Assembly: GCA_902517495.1 (NCBI GenBank)
Contig: CABYCO010000003.1
Coordinates: forward strand, 1-64,000
DNA length: 64,000 nt
Reading direction: 5' to 3'
DNA from: an uncultured Pelagibacteraceae bacterium
GTDB lineage: Bacteria > Pseudomonadota > Alphaproteobacteria > Pelagibacterales > Pelagibacteraceae
Shown in pieces: positions 23,958-32,906 of this stretch. The notes beneath the pieces were generated by a model. That model was not told where the DNA came from. It saw only the letters and a program-made list of their open reading frames with translations, and did not search any database. The position numbers were made by a program, and so were the translations under genes. How positions within the stretch are numbered: position 1 is the first letter of the stretch; every line of letters starts with the position of its first letter.

Positions 23958-25460
23958 TCATTGGGTCGCCGGGAAAATAATTGTAACTTTTGCACCCTTC
24001 TCTCTATTATTTTCAGCTTTAATTTGTCCATTATGTAATTCAACTAAGTTTTTCACTATATTTAGGCCTAGACCAGAGTGCTCTCCGAAATTTTCAGGTC
24101 TATTGCTGTAAAATCTATTGAATATTTTAGCAGTATCCTTCTCACTAAAGCCAGTTCCTTCATCGATTACTACAATTCTTGGCTTACCTTCTTTGTCTTT
24201 ACTGACCTCTACTATAATTTCTTGATTGTCACCGCTAAAAGAAATTGAATTTTCAAGCAAATTTGCAATAATTTGTTCTATCCTATTGTTGATGCCAAGT
24301 ATGAAATAATTTTCAGATCCATTAGATTTTAACCTTATTTGAATTTTTCTCTTTGAATTGTAAACATTATTAAAGTCATCAACTACAGATTTGGCAATTT
24401 CCTTTATATCAATTTTTTGCATTGTCTCTGTAGAAATTACTGCTTCATCTTTGAGCATTTGAGAATAATCAGTGATTAGTCTTTCTATTCTCTCGACATC
24501 GTGAGATACAATATTAATTAACTTTTCTCTTTTAGTTTTATCTTCTGTTTCTGAAATTATCTCAGATGCACTTTTTAATGAGGCAAGAGGATTTCTAATT
24601 TCATGAAGTAAGTCTGTTGAGTAATTTTCAGCAGTTGTAATTCTTTTGTTCAATTCACTGGTCATTTCATCAAGTGACTTGGATAATATTCCTAATTCAT
24701 CATTCCTTGTCTTAACCCTTTCTATATCTGTTTTTTCGTTACTTTTATCTTTTATGTTTTTTGTATAAGTAACTAAATTTTTAATAGGTTTTAAAAAATA
24801 TCTATTTAAAACATATGAAAAAATAATTATAACCATAAGTACTACTAGAGCTGTTCTAATAATAAAGTTCTCTCTCTCTTCAATTTGTGCAATTATATTA
24901 TCAGCATTTTCAGATATAAGAATATAACCCTTATTATTTAAATAATTAATACTCCCAATACTAAAAACAAAAAACTGCTCTTGGATTTGTTTTAAATTGG
25001 TTAAAGATTTTTCAGATCCTGATACATAATATTTATTAAGATCTTCGTAGAAAATTGTTTCATTTTTATTTTCTTGATTATTAAAATTATTCTCGCTTGA
25101 TTGTTCATTTAACTCTTCAATTAGTAATAACGATGATGGAATAGATCTTGTATCTCCAATCCAATTTAATTTATCATCAAAAAATATTACTCTATCTAAC
25201 TTTTCAAAATATGGAAATCGCGATTTTTTAGAGAATAAAAATTCACTTATTCCATATTCATTTAGTTTTATGTTTGATTTTTCTAAATTTAATATTGTTT
25301 GAGTAATTATATTTGTATGATTTTTTTGTTTTTCACTGATTAAATTTTTTTGAATAGCGCCTAAGTAAAAAAACGTTATAATTACTATAAATATAAAGAC
25401 TACTAGATTAATAAATAAAAATTTCTGTAATATAGAGAGATTTTTTAGTATTTTTCCCAT
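23958..25460 (-). CDS. chvG: ChvG-type sensor histidine kinase
   Basis: 500-aa membrane sensor kinase. A first transmembrane segment is at about 12-32, then a periplasmic/extracytoplasmic domain to about 198, a second segment at about 199-220, a HAMP linker, the H-box with His286 in LHEIRNPLASLKSA and an ATPase domain with NNRIEQIIANLLENSISF, DEGTGF and SGLGLNIVK. It is downstream of chvI (five bases between), so the pair is co-transcribed. ChvG/ChvI systems of alphaproteobacteria sense envelope stress or acidity. The signal here is unknown. The sensor part is not obviously similar to that of well-studied members. Confidence 0.88.
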   Translation of the reverse strand: MGKILKNLSILQKFLFINLVVFIFIVIITFFYLGAIQKNLISEKQKNHTNIITQTILNLEKSNIKLNEYGISEFLFSKKSRFPYFEKLDRVIFFDDKLNWIGDTRSIPSSLLLIEELNEQSSENNFNNQENKNETIFYEDLNKYYVSGSEKSLTNLKQIQEQFFVFSIGSINYLNNKGYILISENADNIIAQIEERENFIIRTALVVLMVIIIFSYVLNRYFLKPIKNLVTYTKNIKDKSNEKTDIERVKTRNDELGILSKSLDEMTSELNKRITTAENYSTDLLHEIRNPLASLKSASEIISETEDKTKREKLINIVSHDVERIERLITDYSQMLKDEAVISTETMQKIDIKEIAKSVVDDFNNVYNSKRKIQIRLKSNGSENYFILGINNRIEQIIANLLENSISFSGDNQEIIVEVSKDKEGKPRIVVIDEGTGFSEKDTAKIFNRFYSNRPENFGEHSGLGLNIVKNLVELHNGQIKAENNREKGAKVTIIFPATQ

Positions 25461-25465
25461 AATTA

Positions 25466-26170
25466 TTATTTAACATTCCATCTATATCCACTTCCATATC
25501 TTGTTTCAATTGCTGAAAAATCACTGTCTACTTTTTTAAATTTTTTTCTTATTCTTTTAACATGACTATCAATAGTCCTATCTTCTATATCTGAGTCTTC
25601 TCGATAAGCTACATCCATAAGCAACGCTCTCTCTTTAATCATTCCTGGCCTTTTTGCTAGCTCCTCAACAATTTTAAATTCTGTTGTAGTCAGTTTATCA
25701 GGTAATTGTTTACCATCCCACTCACATTCGAGTTGGGAAGGATCTAATTTTAACTTGCCATGTGAAATTACATTTTTATTTTCTTCAATATTAATGTCCT
25801 TATCTTTTTTTCTTAATTGTACTTTAATTCTTTCAACTAAAACTTTGGTTGAAAATCCTCCAGTTTTACCAACAAAGTCATCTGCACCTAGCTTTAAACC
25901 GCTAACCTCGTCGGTTACTTCATCTTTAGAAGTTAAAAAAATAACTGGCATAGAAGTTTTTTTTCTAAGTTTTCTTAGGAGTTCTTCGCCATCCATTCTT
26001 GGCATTTTAATATCAATCACAGCAAGATCAGGTGGTGTTCTTGATAATCCAACAAGAGCATTTTCACCATCAATATAAGTTTGCACTTTAAAACCTTCCT
26101 TTTCTAAAGCCATCTGGACAGATGTTAATAAATTTCGATCATCATCTACTAACGCAATTGTTTGTGACAT
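25466..26170 (-). CDS. chvI: ChvI-type OmpR-family response regulator with altered receiver loop
   Basis: 234 aa: receiver domain 1-120 with phosphorylated Asp53 (VIDIKMP) and acidic pocket D10-D11, then a winged-helix DNA-binding domain ending RYGSGYRWNVK. The sequence follows ChvI closely (QTIALVDDDRN start, DIKMPRMDGEELLRKLR). The invariant Lys is K102, but the usual following proline is replaced by Thr-Gly-Gly (GKTGGFS at 101-107 where ChvI has KPFS), so the loop is two residues longer. It is transcribed with chvG. The reading frame continues normally on both sides, so this looks like a true protein variant. Confidence 0.92.
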   Translation of the reverse strand: MSQTIALVDDDRNLLTSVQMALEKEGFKVQTYIDGENALVGLSRTPPDLAVIDIKMPRMDGEELLRKLRKKTSMPVIFLTSKDEVTDEVSGLKLGADDFVGKTGGFSTKVLVERIKVQLRKKDKDINIEENKNVISHGKLKLDPSQLECEWDGKQLPDKLTTTEFKIVEELAKRPGMIKERALLMDVAYREDSDIEDRTIDSHVKRIRKKFKKVDSDFSAIETRYGSGYRWNVK

Positions 26171-26220
26171 ATATTAGAATAAAAATACTAAATTGTTCAT
26201 ATTAGGGCAATTGTTTGTTT

Positions 26221-28995
26221 TCAATGAAGTTCACCCCAATTTTCTCCAATATTTACATCGACTAAAAGAGGTATTGAAAATGAGTGAAGTTCACTATCTT
26301 TTACACTCAACATCAAATCTTTTATTAATTTAGTACTTTTTTTTGTTTCTTTTGAGCTTTCCTCAAAAATTAATTCATCGTGTATCTGTAACAACATTTT
26401 TAGACTATTATTTTTATTATTAGAGATTTCTTTATTTATTCTGATCATTGCTAATCTCATTATCTCTGATGCTGACCCTTGAATTGGAGCATTTATCGCT
26501 GCCCTCTCCTGAAAATTTCTTACATTAAAGTTCTTATCATTAATTCCAGTGAGATGTGTTTTTCTTCCAAATATATTACTTACATAACCACTTTTTCTAC
26601 AAAAATTTACAGTTGTTTTCATATAATCTTTAATTTCTGGAAATTTTTTAAAATAAGAATTTAAAAATTCTTCTGCTTCATTATTTGAAACATTAATTTG
26701 TTTGGCTAAACCATATTGTGAAATACCATAAATTATTCCGAAGTTGATTGCTTTTGCTTTTCTTCTTGTTTCTGAGTCAATTTTGTTAATTTCTTTTCCA
26801 AAAATCTGACTGGCTGTTAAAGTGTGAATATCCTCATTATTTAAAAATGCCTTTTTTAGCTGTTTTACATCTGCTAGATCAGCTAAAATTCTCATCTCAA
26901 CTTGGTTGTAGTCTGCTGAAATCAATTTGTTATTTTTTTCAGAAACAAAGGCTTTTCTTATGTCCTTTCCATCATCTGATTTTATTGGAATATTTTGTAA
27001 ATTTGGATCACTAGATGCAAGTCTACCTGTTGTAGTAGCTGCTAACAAAAAAGATGTATGAACTCTTTTAGTATTTTGATTTATGTGTTCTGGCAATGCA
27101 TCTGAATAGGTATTTTTAAGTTTACTAATCTGTCTCCATTCTAAGATGAGTTTTGGAAATTCATAACCTTTAAAAGCTAAATCTTCTAAAACTGAAGCAC
27201 TGGTAGCAAAACTTCCCTTTTTTGTTTTTTTTAAAGCTGCTATTTTTAAATCGTTATACATTATTTCACCAAGTTGCTTAGTTGATCCAATATTAAATAT
27301 TTTTTTTGAAATCTTAAAAATAGATTTTTCTAATTTTTCGATTTTAATTGAAAATTTTGAAGACAGTTTGTTTAGTGAAGATTTATCAAGTTTAATCCCT
27401 TTTATCTCCATCTCTGCTAGTATTTTTATTAGTGGTTTTTCAAATAACTCATAAATATTCAATAATTTTTCTGCTTTTAAGGATTTTAAAAAAATTTTGT
27501 ACAATCTAAATGTAATATCTGCATCTTCAGCTGCGTAATCTTTAGCTTCAGAAATATCCACTTCAGAAAAATTAAGTTGTTTCTTCCCTGTACCAACTAA
27601 ATCTTTGAATTTTATAGTTTTATGACCTAGATGGATATCTGAAAGAGTATCCATATTATGCCTATTTTTACCAGCATCTAATGTGTAAGACATGAGCATA
27701 GTATCTTCCATGGATTTTAAAGTTATTCCTCGGTGATAAAAGACAATGAAATCAAACTTAATATTTTGTCCTACTTTTTTAATACTCTCATCCTCTAAAT
27801 AATTTTTTAAAATGCTTAAGACTTTTTTTTCGTTAAGATTGTTTCCTCTAATGTGATTTAATGGAATGTAACATGCATTTCCAATTCTATTAGAAATTGA
27901 AATACCTACTAACTTTGCTGTGTGAGGGTCTAACGAGGTTGTTTCGGTATCTATTGCAAATTCACCTATTTCCTCTGATTGTGTCATCCAATCTTCAATT
28001 TCTTTCTCATATTTAATTAACTGATAATTTTTTTTCTGAATTTCTGAAGTTTTTTCTGAATTTTTATCAATATCTTTAATTCCAGAATTATTTGAGCCCC
28101 CATACTTTGAAATGGCAGAACTTAATAGTCTATTAAACTCCATTTCTCTTAAAAAAGTATAAAGCTTGTCTTGATCAACACTTTTCAATATGAATTCTTC
28201 AATTTTATTTTTTACAGGTACATCTTTTTTTAATGTAACTAGTTTTTTACTAATAATTGCATCATCCTTGTTATTTATTAAAGTTTCTCTTCTTTTATTT
28301 TGTTTTATTTTTGATGCATTTTTTAATAAATTTTCTAAAGTTCCGTATTCATTTATCAATTCAGCAGCAGTTTTCACCCCTATGCCGGGTACACCAGGTA
28401 CATTATCTGTGCTATCACCAGCTAAAGATTGGACATCTATTACTTTTTCAGGAGTAACTCCAAATTTATTATGTACATCGTCTTTATTTATAAATTTGTT
28501 CTTCATTGGGTCATAAATTCTCACCCCTTTTTTATAAAGCTGCATTAAATCTTTGTCAGAAGAAACAATTGTTACTTTTGCCCCCAAGTCTAAAATTTTC
28601 TCCACATAAGTTGCAATTAAATCATCAGCCTCATAATTAATTAATTCAATTGAAGGTAAATTAAAAGCTTTTACAGATTGTCTAATGTATTCAAATTGAG
28701 GAATTAGATCATCAGGTGCATCAGATCTATTTCCTTTATACTCTGAATATATTTCATTTCTAAAATTTTTCCGTGCTGAATCAAATATTACAGCAAAGTG
28801 AGTCGGTTTTTCTAAATTATCATCTGATTTAGAGTCTTCTAATAATTTAAAAAGCATATTACAAAAACCACTGACAGCACCTACTGGTAAGCCATCGCTT
28901 TTTCTAGTCAAAGGAGGAAGTGCATAATACGCTCTAAAAATGTATCCAGAACCATCTATTAAGTAAAAATGGTCACTTTTTTTAATTTTATCCAT
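26221..28995 (-). CDS. polA: DNA polymerase I
   Basis: 924 aa with all three domains. The 5'-3' flap exonuclease is at about 8-300 (FDSARKNFRNEIYSEYKGNR). The 3'-5' proofreading domain has ExoI DTETTSLDPHT, ExoII GQNIKFD and ExoIII YAAEDADITFRLY, so proofreading residues are kept. The polymerase domain has motif A SADYNQVEMRIL, the O-helix RRKAKAINFGIIYG (with Phe at the position that discriminates against dideoxynucleotides) and motif C QIHDELIFE. It acts in Okazaki-fragment and excision repair. It is divergent from the ABC ATPase gene, with 50 bases between. Confidence 0.97.
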   Translation of the reverse strand: MDKIKKSDHFYLIDGSGYIFRAYYALPPLTRKSDGLPVGAVSGFCNMLFKLLEDSKSDDNLEKPTHFAVIFDSARKNFRNEIYSEYKGNRSDAPDDLIPQFEYIRQSVKAFNLPSIELINYEADDLIATYVEKILDLGAKVTIVSSDKDLMQLYKKGVRIYDPMKNKFINKDDVHNKFGVTPEKVIDVQSLAGDSTDNVPGVPGIGVKTAAELINEYGTLENLLKNASKIKQNKRRETLINNKDDAIISKKLVTLKKDVPVKNKIEEFILKSVDQDKLYTFLREMEFNRLLSSAISKYGGSNNSGIKDIDKNSEKTSEIQKKNYQLIKYEKEIEDWMTQSEEIGEFAIDTETTSLDPHTAKLVGISISNRIGNACYIPLNHIRGNNLNEKKVLSILKNYLEDESIKKVGQNIKFDFIVFYHRGITLKSMEDTMLMSYTLDAGKNRHNMDTLSDIHLGHKTIKFKDLVGTGKKQLNFSEVDISEAKDYAAEDADITFRLYKIFLKSLKAEKLLNIYELFEKPLIKILAEMEIKGIKLDKSSLNKLSSKFSIKIEKLEKSIFKISKKIFNIGSTKQLGEIMYNDLKIAALKKTKKGSFATSASVLEDLAFKGYEFPKLILEWRQISKLKNTYSDALPEHINQNTKRVHTSFLLAATTTGRLASSDPNLQNIPIKSDDGKDIRKAFVSEKNNKLISADYNQVEMRILADLADVKQLKKAFLNNEDIHTLTASQIFGKEINKIDSETRRKAKAINFGIIYGISQYGLAKQINVSNNEAEEFLNSYFKKFPEIKDYMKTTVNFCRKSGYVSNIFGRKTHLTGINDKNFNVRNFQERAAINAPIQGSASEIMRLAMIRINKEISNNKNNSLKMLLQIHDELIFEESSKETKKSTKLIKDLMLSVKDSELHSFSIPLLVDVNIGENWGELH

Positions 28996-29045
28996 AATGT
29001 AATGATATCTTAATTTTTACAAATGTAATAAATGTATGCCCTCTA

Positions 29046-29975
29046 ATGAATAAAAAAAACGTCTTAACTGTTAAAAACTTGAATAAAGTTTATTCAAAAA
29101 ACGGTTCTAAACAAACGCATGCGCTTAATAATTTAAACTTAGAAGTGAAAGAAGGTGAAATTTTTGGTCTATTAGGACCAAATGGGGCTGGAAAGAGTAC
29201 ATTTATAAACATATTAGGTGGATCAGTTGTAAAAACTGGTGGTGAGGTAAATGTTTGGGGGTTTAACTTAGATAAAAATCCTAGACAGGTTAGAGCCTCT
29301 ATTGGAATTGTTCCACAAGAGGTAAACTTTGATCCATTTTTTAGTCCTAGAAAACTCTTAGAGCTCCAAGCAGGACTATACGGAATTAGAGAAAAAGATA
29401 GAATTACAGATACTATATTGAAGTTGGTATCGTTAGAGGAACAAGCTGACAGTTATGCTAGAGCTTTATCAGGTGGTATGAAGAGAAGATTGCTTGTAGC
29501 AAAAGCGATGGTACATCAACCTCCAATTATAATTTTAGATGAGCCTACTGCAGGAGTAGATGTGGAGCTTAGAAATACATTGTGGGAAAATGTTAAATCT
29601 TTGAACAAACAAGGGGTAACAACAATACTAACAACTCATTACCTTGAGGAAGCAGAAAAAATGTGTGATAGGATTGGTATTTTAAATGGAGGGAAATTAG
29701 TTGCTTTGGATACCACTAAAAATCTCTTGGAAAGAATTCAAACAAAAATTGTGTATGTCACTACAGATAAAAAAACTAATATTAACGACAACACTTTCGA
29801 GACTTTAAAAATTATATCAAATGATGCAAAGAGGTTAGTTTTATCATATGAGAAGAGTAAGCTAAGCATTGATTCAATAATTTCAGAAATTAAAAAACAA
29901 GATATTAAGATACATGATATTTCAACTGATGACGGAGATCTTGAAGATGTATTTTTAAGACTTACAAAAAATTAG
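29046..29975 (+). CDS. ABC-2-type transporter ATP-binding protein
   Basis: 309-aa single ATPase. Walker A GPNGAGKST is near 46-54, signature LSGGMKRRL near 140 and Walker B PPIIILDEPTAGVD near 159-172, with the H-loop in LTTHYLEEA. The family exports drugs, polysaccharide or lipids with a separate ABC-2 permease. A C-terminal segment of about 80 residues extends beyond the ATPase fold and may be a regulatory domain. No permease gene is adjacent, so its partner lies outside this window. Its stop is one base from the stop of regA on the other strand. Confidence 0.9.
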   Translation: MNKKNVLTVKNLNKVYSKNGSKQTHALNNLNLEVKEGEIFGLLGPNGAGKSTFINILGGSVVKTGGEVNVWGFNLDKNPRQVRASIGIVPQEVNFDPFFSPRKLLELQAGLYGIREKDRITDTILKLVSLEEQADSYARALSGGMKRRLLVAKAMVHQPPIIILDEPTAGVDVELRNTLWENVKSLNKQGVTTILTTHYLEEAEKMCDRIGILNGGKLVALDTTKNLLERIQTKIVYVTTDKKTNINDNTFETLKIISNDAKRLVLSYEKSKLSIDSIISEIKKQDIKIHDISTDDGDLEDVFLRLTKN

Positions 29976-29976
29976 G

Positions 29977-30540
29977 TTATCTAGGAGATCTTTTAGATAA
30001 TATTCTCTGAAGAGTTCTTCTATGCATTTTTAGTCTTCTTGCAGTTTCAGAGACATTTCTGTTACATAACTCAAAAACTCTGTGTATATGCTCCCATTTT
30101 ACTCTATCGGCAGACATTGGGTTTTCGGGAGGAGCAGGCTTTTGATTTGGGTCAGCTAAAAGTGCTTTTTCAACATCATCTGCATCTGCAGGCTTCGCAA
30201 TGTAGTCAATTGCTCCCTCTTTAATTGCAGCAACTGCTGTTGGAATATTACCATATCCAGTTAACATTATAATTCTACTTTTAAGGTTTCCCTTTTGAAT
30301 TTCTTTTACTACTTCTAGTCCATTCCCATCATTTAATCTTAAATCAACAACGGCAAACGCTGGACTTTGCGATTTTACAGTCTCAATGCCAATTTTTACA
30401 CTCTCTGCTTGTGTAACTGTAAAACCTTTTTTTTCCATGGCCCTAGCCAATCTCTGTCTAAATGGATTGTCATCATCTACTATCAAAAGCGATTTATCCT
30501 CGAAATCACTTAGTTTTTGAAGTGTTGGTTGATTAATCAT
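29977..30540 (-). CDS. regA: RegA/ActR/PrrA-type redox response regulator
   Basis: 187-aa two-domain regulator. The receiver has phosphoacceptor Asp66 (VVDLRLNDG), acidic pocket SLLIVDDDNPFRQRL and Lys in YIAKPADADDV. A proline-rich linker (KPAPPENPM) leads to a Fis-type helix-turn-helix (NVSETARRLKMHRRTLQRIL) at the C-terminus. RegA-like proteins control energy and carbon metabolism in response to redox state in alphaproteobacteria. The partner kinase RegB is not adjacent here. The gene is divergent from the polyamine operon with 144 bases between. Confidence 0.93.
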   Translation of the reverse strand: MINQPTLQKLSDFEDKSLLIVDDDNPFRQRLARAMEKKGFTVTQAESVKIGIETVKSQSPAFAVVDLRLNDGNGLEVVKEIQKGNLKSRIIMLTGYGNIPTAVAAIKEGAIDYIAKPADADDVEKALLADPNQKPAPPENPMSADRVKWEHIHRVFELCNRNVSETARRLKMHRRTLQRILSKRSPR

Positions 30541-30608
30541 AACTCATATATGGAAGTAAATTTTAATATTTCAATAGCATTATTTACTTTACATTATTAA
30601 TTATTTCC

Positions 30609-30677
30609 CATAAATGCTGCATTTATGAAACTTGCATATGTGTTATGCAGGTTTTTTTTGTAAATTTTTTTTAGAGG
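30609..30677 (+). promoter_or_regulatory. Attenuator-like leader of the polyamine operon (speF-type candidate)
   Basis: Hairpin 1 is an 8-bp perfect stem, 30609-30616 with 30620-30627, and a CTG loop. Hairpin 2 pairs 30628-30637 with 30645-30654 around a seven-base loop and ends in eight T (30652-30659), so it looks like an intrinsic terminator. The stretch CTGCAT (30617-30622) can instead pair with ATGCAG (30645-30650), which would break both. A small ORF, M-K-L-A-Y-V-L-C-R-F-F-L, runs through hairpin 2 (30625-30663). The decarboxylase ribosome site is AGAGG at 30673-30677. No upstream plus-strand gene needs this terminator. Alphaproteobacterial ornithine decarboxylase genes are known to carry a 'speF' leader. 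Confidence 0.65.
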
Positions 30678-30684
30678 TGCAGAT

Positions 30685-31863
30685 ATGCAAAAATTTAAGT
30701 CAGTTGAACAATTAGTTAACCAACTGAGACCGACAGGACCTGTTTATTGTATTAGAAAAGAGTCAATTAAATTGGCATCTAAATACTTCCAAAAGAATTT
30801 TCCAGGACAAATACTATACGCATTAAAAACTAACCCTCATCCAGTAGTTCTTAAAACTATTGTTGAAAGTGGTATAAATCGTTTTGACGTAGCATCTATC
30901 AAAGAAATAGAGGCTATAAGAAAAATAAGTCCAGATGCCAACTGTTCTTATATGCATACTGTAAAAAGTAGAGAGAGTATAAAAGAGGCATATTTCAAAT
31001 ATAATGTTAAAGCGTTTTCTTTGGATACTAAAGACGAATTAATAAAAATCTTAGATAGTACAAATTATGCTAAAGATTTAGAATTATTTGTTAGAGTTTC
31101 TGTTTCTAATGAACATGCAGAAATTGATTTATCAAAAAAATTTGGAGCCATCAATAATGAAGCAGCTGGTTTACTTAGGTTAACAAAACAATATTCTAAA
31201 AAAATTGGACTTGGTTTTCATGTTGGCTCACAATGTATGCACCCTATATCTTATTCAAAAGGAATAATTGAAATCAATAATATAATTAAGAAAACAAAAA
31301 TTATTCCAGATGTAATTAATGTTGGAGGTGGTTTTCCTACTATTTACCCTGATCTTATTCCTCAATCTTTAGATAGTTACTTTAACGAAATTAAAAAAGG
31401 TTTAAGTAATTTAAAGTTAGATATTCTTCCAGAAATAATTTGTGAACCTGGAAGAGCGATTGTTGCAGAAAGTGGTTCAACAATAGTAAGAGTTGATTTA
31501 AGAAAAAAACAAAAACTTTATATAAATGATGGAACTTATGGAACATTATTCGATGCAGGTGTTCCTAACATAGTTTACCCATCAAAAATGATAACTGATG
31601 GAAGAGTAATTTCTAAAAAATTAACATCTTTCGATTTCTACGGCCCAACTTGCGATAGTATGGATTATATGAAAGGTCCTTTTATTTTACCAAATAATAT
31701 TAGAGAAAATGATTATATAGAATTAGGACAGCTTGGAGCGTATGGATTAACTTTTAGAACTAATTTTAATGGATTTTACTCTAATGAAATTTACGAAGTT
31801 GAGGATAATCCAATCATGACGATGTATGACAAAGAAGCAAATAAAGAGTTTCTTGTTGCTTAA
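30685..31863 (+). CDS. odc: Ornithine/lysine decarboxylase, fold III (alanine-racemase fold)
   Basis: 392-aa PLP-dependent basic amino acid decarboxylase. The PLP lysine is K48 in ILYALKTNPHP, the cofactor-binding glycine/arginine region is GGGFPT and EPGRAIV, and the cysteine and aspartate of the active site are in YGPTCDSMDYM with Cys323. The length is typical for bacterial ornithine decarboxylases of this fold. It produces putrescine from ornithine, or cadaverine if lysine is taken. The stop overlaps the start of the deoxyhypusine-synthase-like gene by one base. It is controlled by the leader before it. Arginine as substrate cannot be excluded from sequence. Confidence 0.9.
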   Translation: MQKFKSVEQLVNQLRPTGPVYCIRKESIKLASKYFQKNFPGQILYALKTNPHPVVLKTIVESGINRFDVASIKEIEAIRKISPDANCSYMHTVKSRESIKEAYFKYNVKAFSLDTKDELIKILDSTNYAKDLELFVRVSVSNEHAEIDLSKKFGAINNEAAGLLRLTKQYSKKIGLGFHVGSQCMHPISYSKGIIEINNIIKKTKIIPDVINVGGGFPTIYPDLIPQSLDSYFNEIKKGLSNLKLDILPEIICEPGRAIVAESGSTIVRVDLRKKQKLYINDGTYGTLFDAGVPNIVYPSKMITDGRVISKKLTSFDFYGPTCDSMDYMKGPFILPNNIRENDYIELGQLGAYGLTFRTNFNGFYSNEIYEVEDNPIMTMYDKEANKEFLVA

Positions 31864-32903
31864 TGTCAGATAATAAAAACCAATCAAATAATAGAAAAAG
31901 TGACTTACTTAGTAAAGAAGTAGAGCATATTGATATAACTTCTTTTGATGCTAGAAAAATCGTTTCTTCAATGGAAAAAATGTCTTTCGTTTCAAGAGAG
32001 ACTGCAAATGCAGCAAATATTTATAATGAAATGATAAAAGATAAAGATTGTACAATTTTTTTAACACTCGCAGGATCAACATCTGCCGCAGGATGTATGC
32101 ATATTTATAGAGATTTAGTTAAATATAATATGGTAGATGCAATAGTCGCTACTGGAGCTTCTATTATTGATATGGATTTCTTTGAGGCACTTGGTTTTAA
32201 ACATTATCAGGGATCCCAATATCAAGATGATACAGAGTTAAGGAATAATTATGTTGATAGAATATATGATACTTATATTGATGAAGAAGAGCTTCAGATG
32301 TGCGATAAAACCATTGGTGAAATTGCAGATGAATTAGAGCCTAAAAGCTATACTTCAAGAGAATTTATAAAAGAGATTGGTAAATATCTTAAAACTAACG
32401 CCAAGAAGAAAGATTCATTAATAGAGGTTGCTTATGACAACAATGTTCCAATTTTCTGTCCAGCGTTTACTGATTCAAGCGCAGGATTTGGTCTTGTAAT
32501 GCACCAAGAAAGAAGCCCAAAAAATCATATCACAATCGACTCAATCCGAGAGTTTAGAGAATTAACTGAAATTAAAATTCAATCTAAAGGATCAGGTCTT
32601 TTTATGATTGGAGGAGGCGTACCTAAAAATTTTATTCAAGATACAGTCATATGTGCTGAACTTTTAGGTAAAGATGTAGATATGCATAAATATGCCATTC
32701 AAATAACAGTTGCTGATTCTAGGGATGGAGCATGCAGTAGCTCAACATTAAAAGAGGCAAGCTCATGGGGCAAAGTAGACATAACCAAAGAGCAAATGGT
32801 TTTTGCAGAAGCTACAAGTGTGCTACCCTTAATAGCAAGTGATGCCTATCATAAAGGTGAATGGAAAAATAGAGAAAGAAAAAATTTTTCCAAGATATTT
32901 TGA
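31863..32903 (+). CDS. Deoxyhypusine-synthase-like protein (possible homospermidine synthase)
   Basis: 346-aa NAD-dependent enzyme of the deoxyhypusine synthase family. Features are FLTLAGSTSAAGCMHI, IVATGASIIDMDF, the GGGVPKNF loop and ASSWGKVD, in which K304 matches the catalytic lysine of eukaryotic deoxyhypusine synthase. Bacteria lack the eIF5A substrate, and related bacterial proteins have been shown or proposed to make homospermidine from putrescine by aminobutyl transfer. Sitting between three putrescine-forming enzymes supports a polyamine-building role. Overlaps the decarboxylase stop (TAATG) and precedes aguB after three bases. Which polyamine is made is inferred. Confidence 0.85.
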   Translation: MSDNKNQSNNRKSDLLSKEVEHIDITSFDARKIVSSMEKMSFVSRETANAANIYNEMIKDKDCTIFLTLAGSTSAAGCMHIYRDLVKYNMVDAIVATGASIIDMDFFEALGFKHYQGSQYQDDTELRNNYVDRIYDTYIDEEELQMCDKTIGEIADELEPKSYTSREFIKEIGKYLKTNAKKKDSLIEVAYDNNVPIFCPAFTDSSAGFGLVMHQERSPKNHITIDSIREFRELTEIKIQSKGSGLFMIGGGVPKNFIQDTVICAELLGKDVDMHKYAIQITVADSRDGACSSSTLKEASSWGKVDITKEQMVFAEATSVLPLIASDAYHKGEWKNRERKNFSKIF

Positions 32904-32906
32904 TTA

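Noticed and set aside
30628..30659. Terminator of an upstream transcript
   Set aside because: The nearest upstream plus-strand gene ends at 29975 and regA lies between on the opposite strand, so a leader attenuator fits better.
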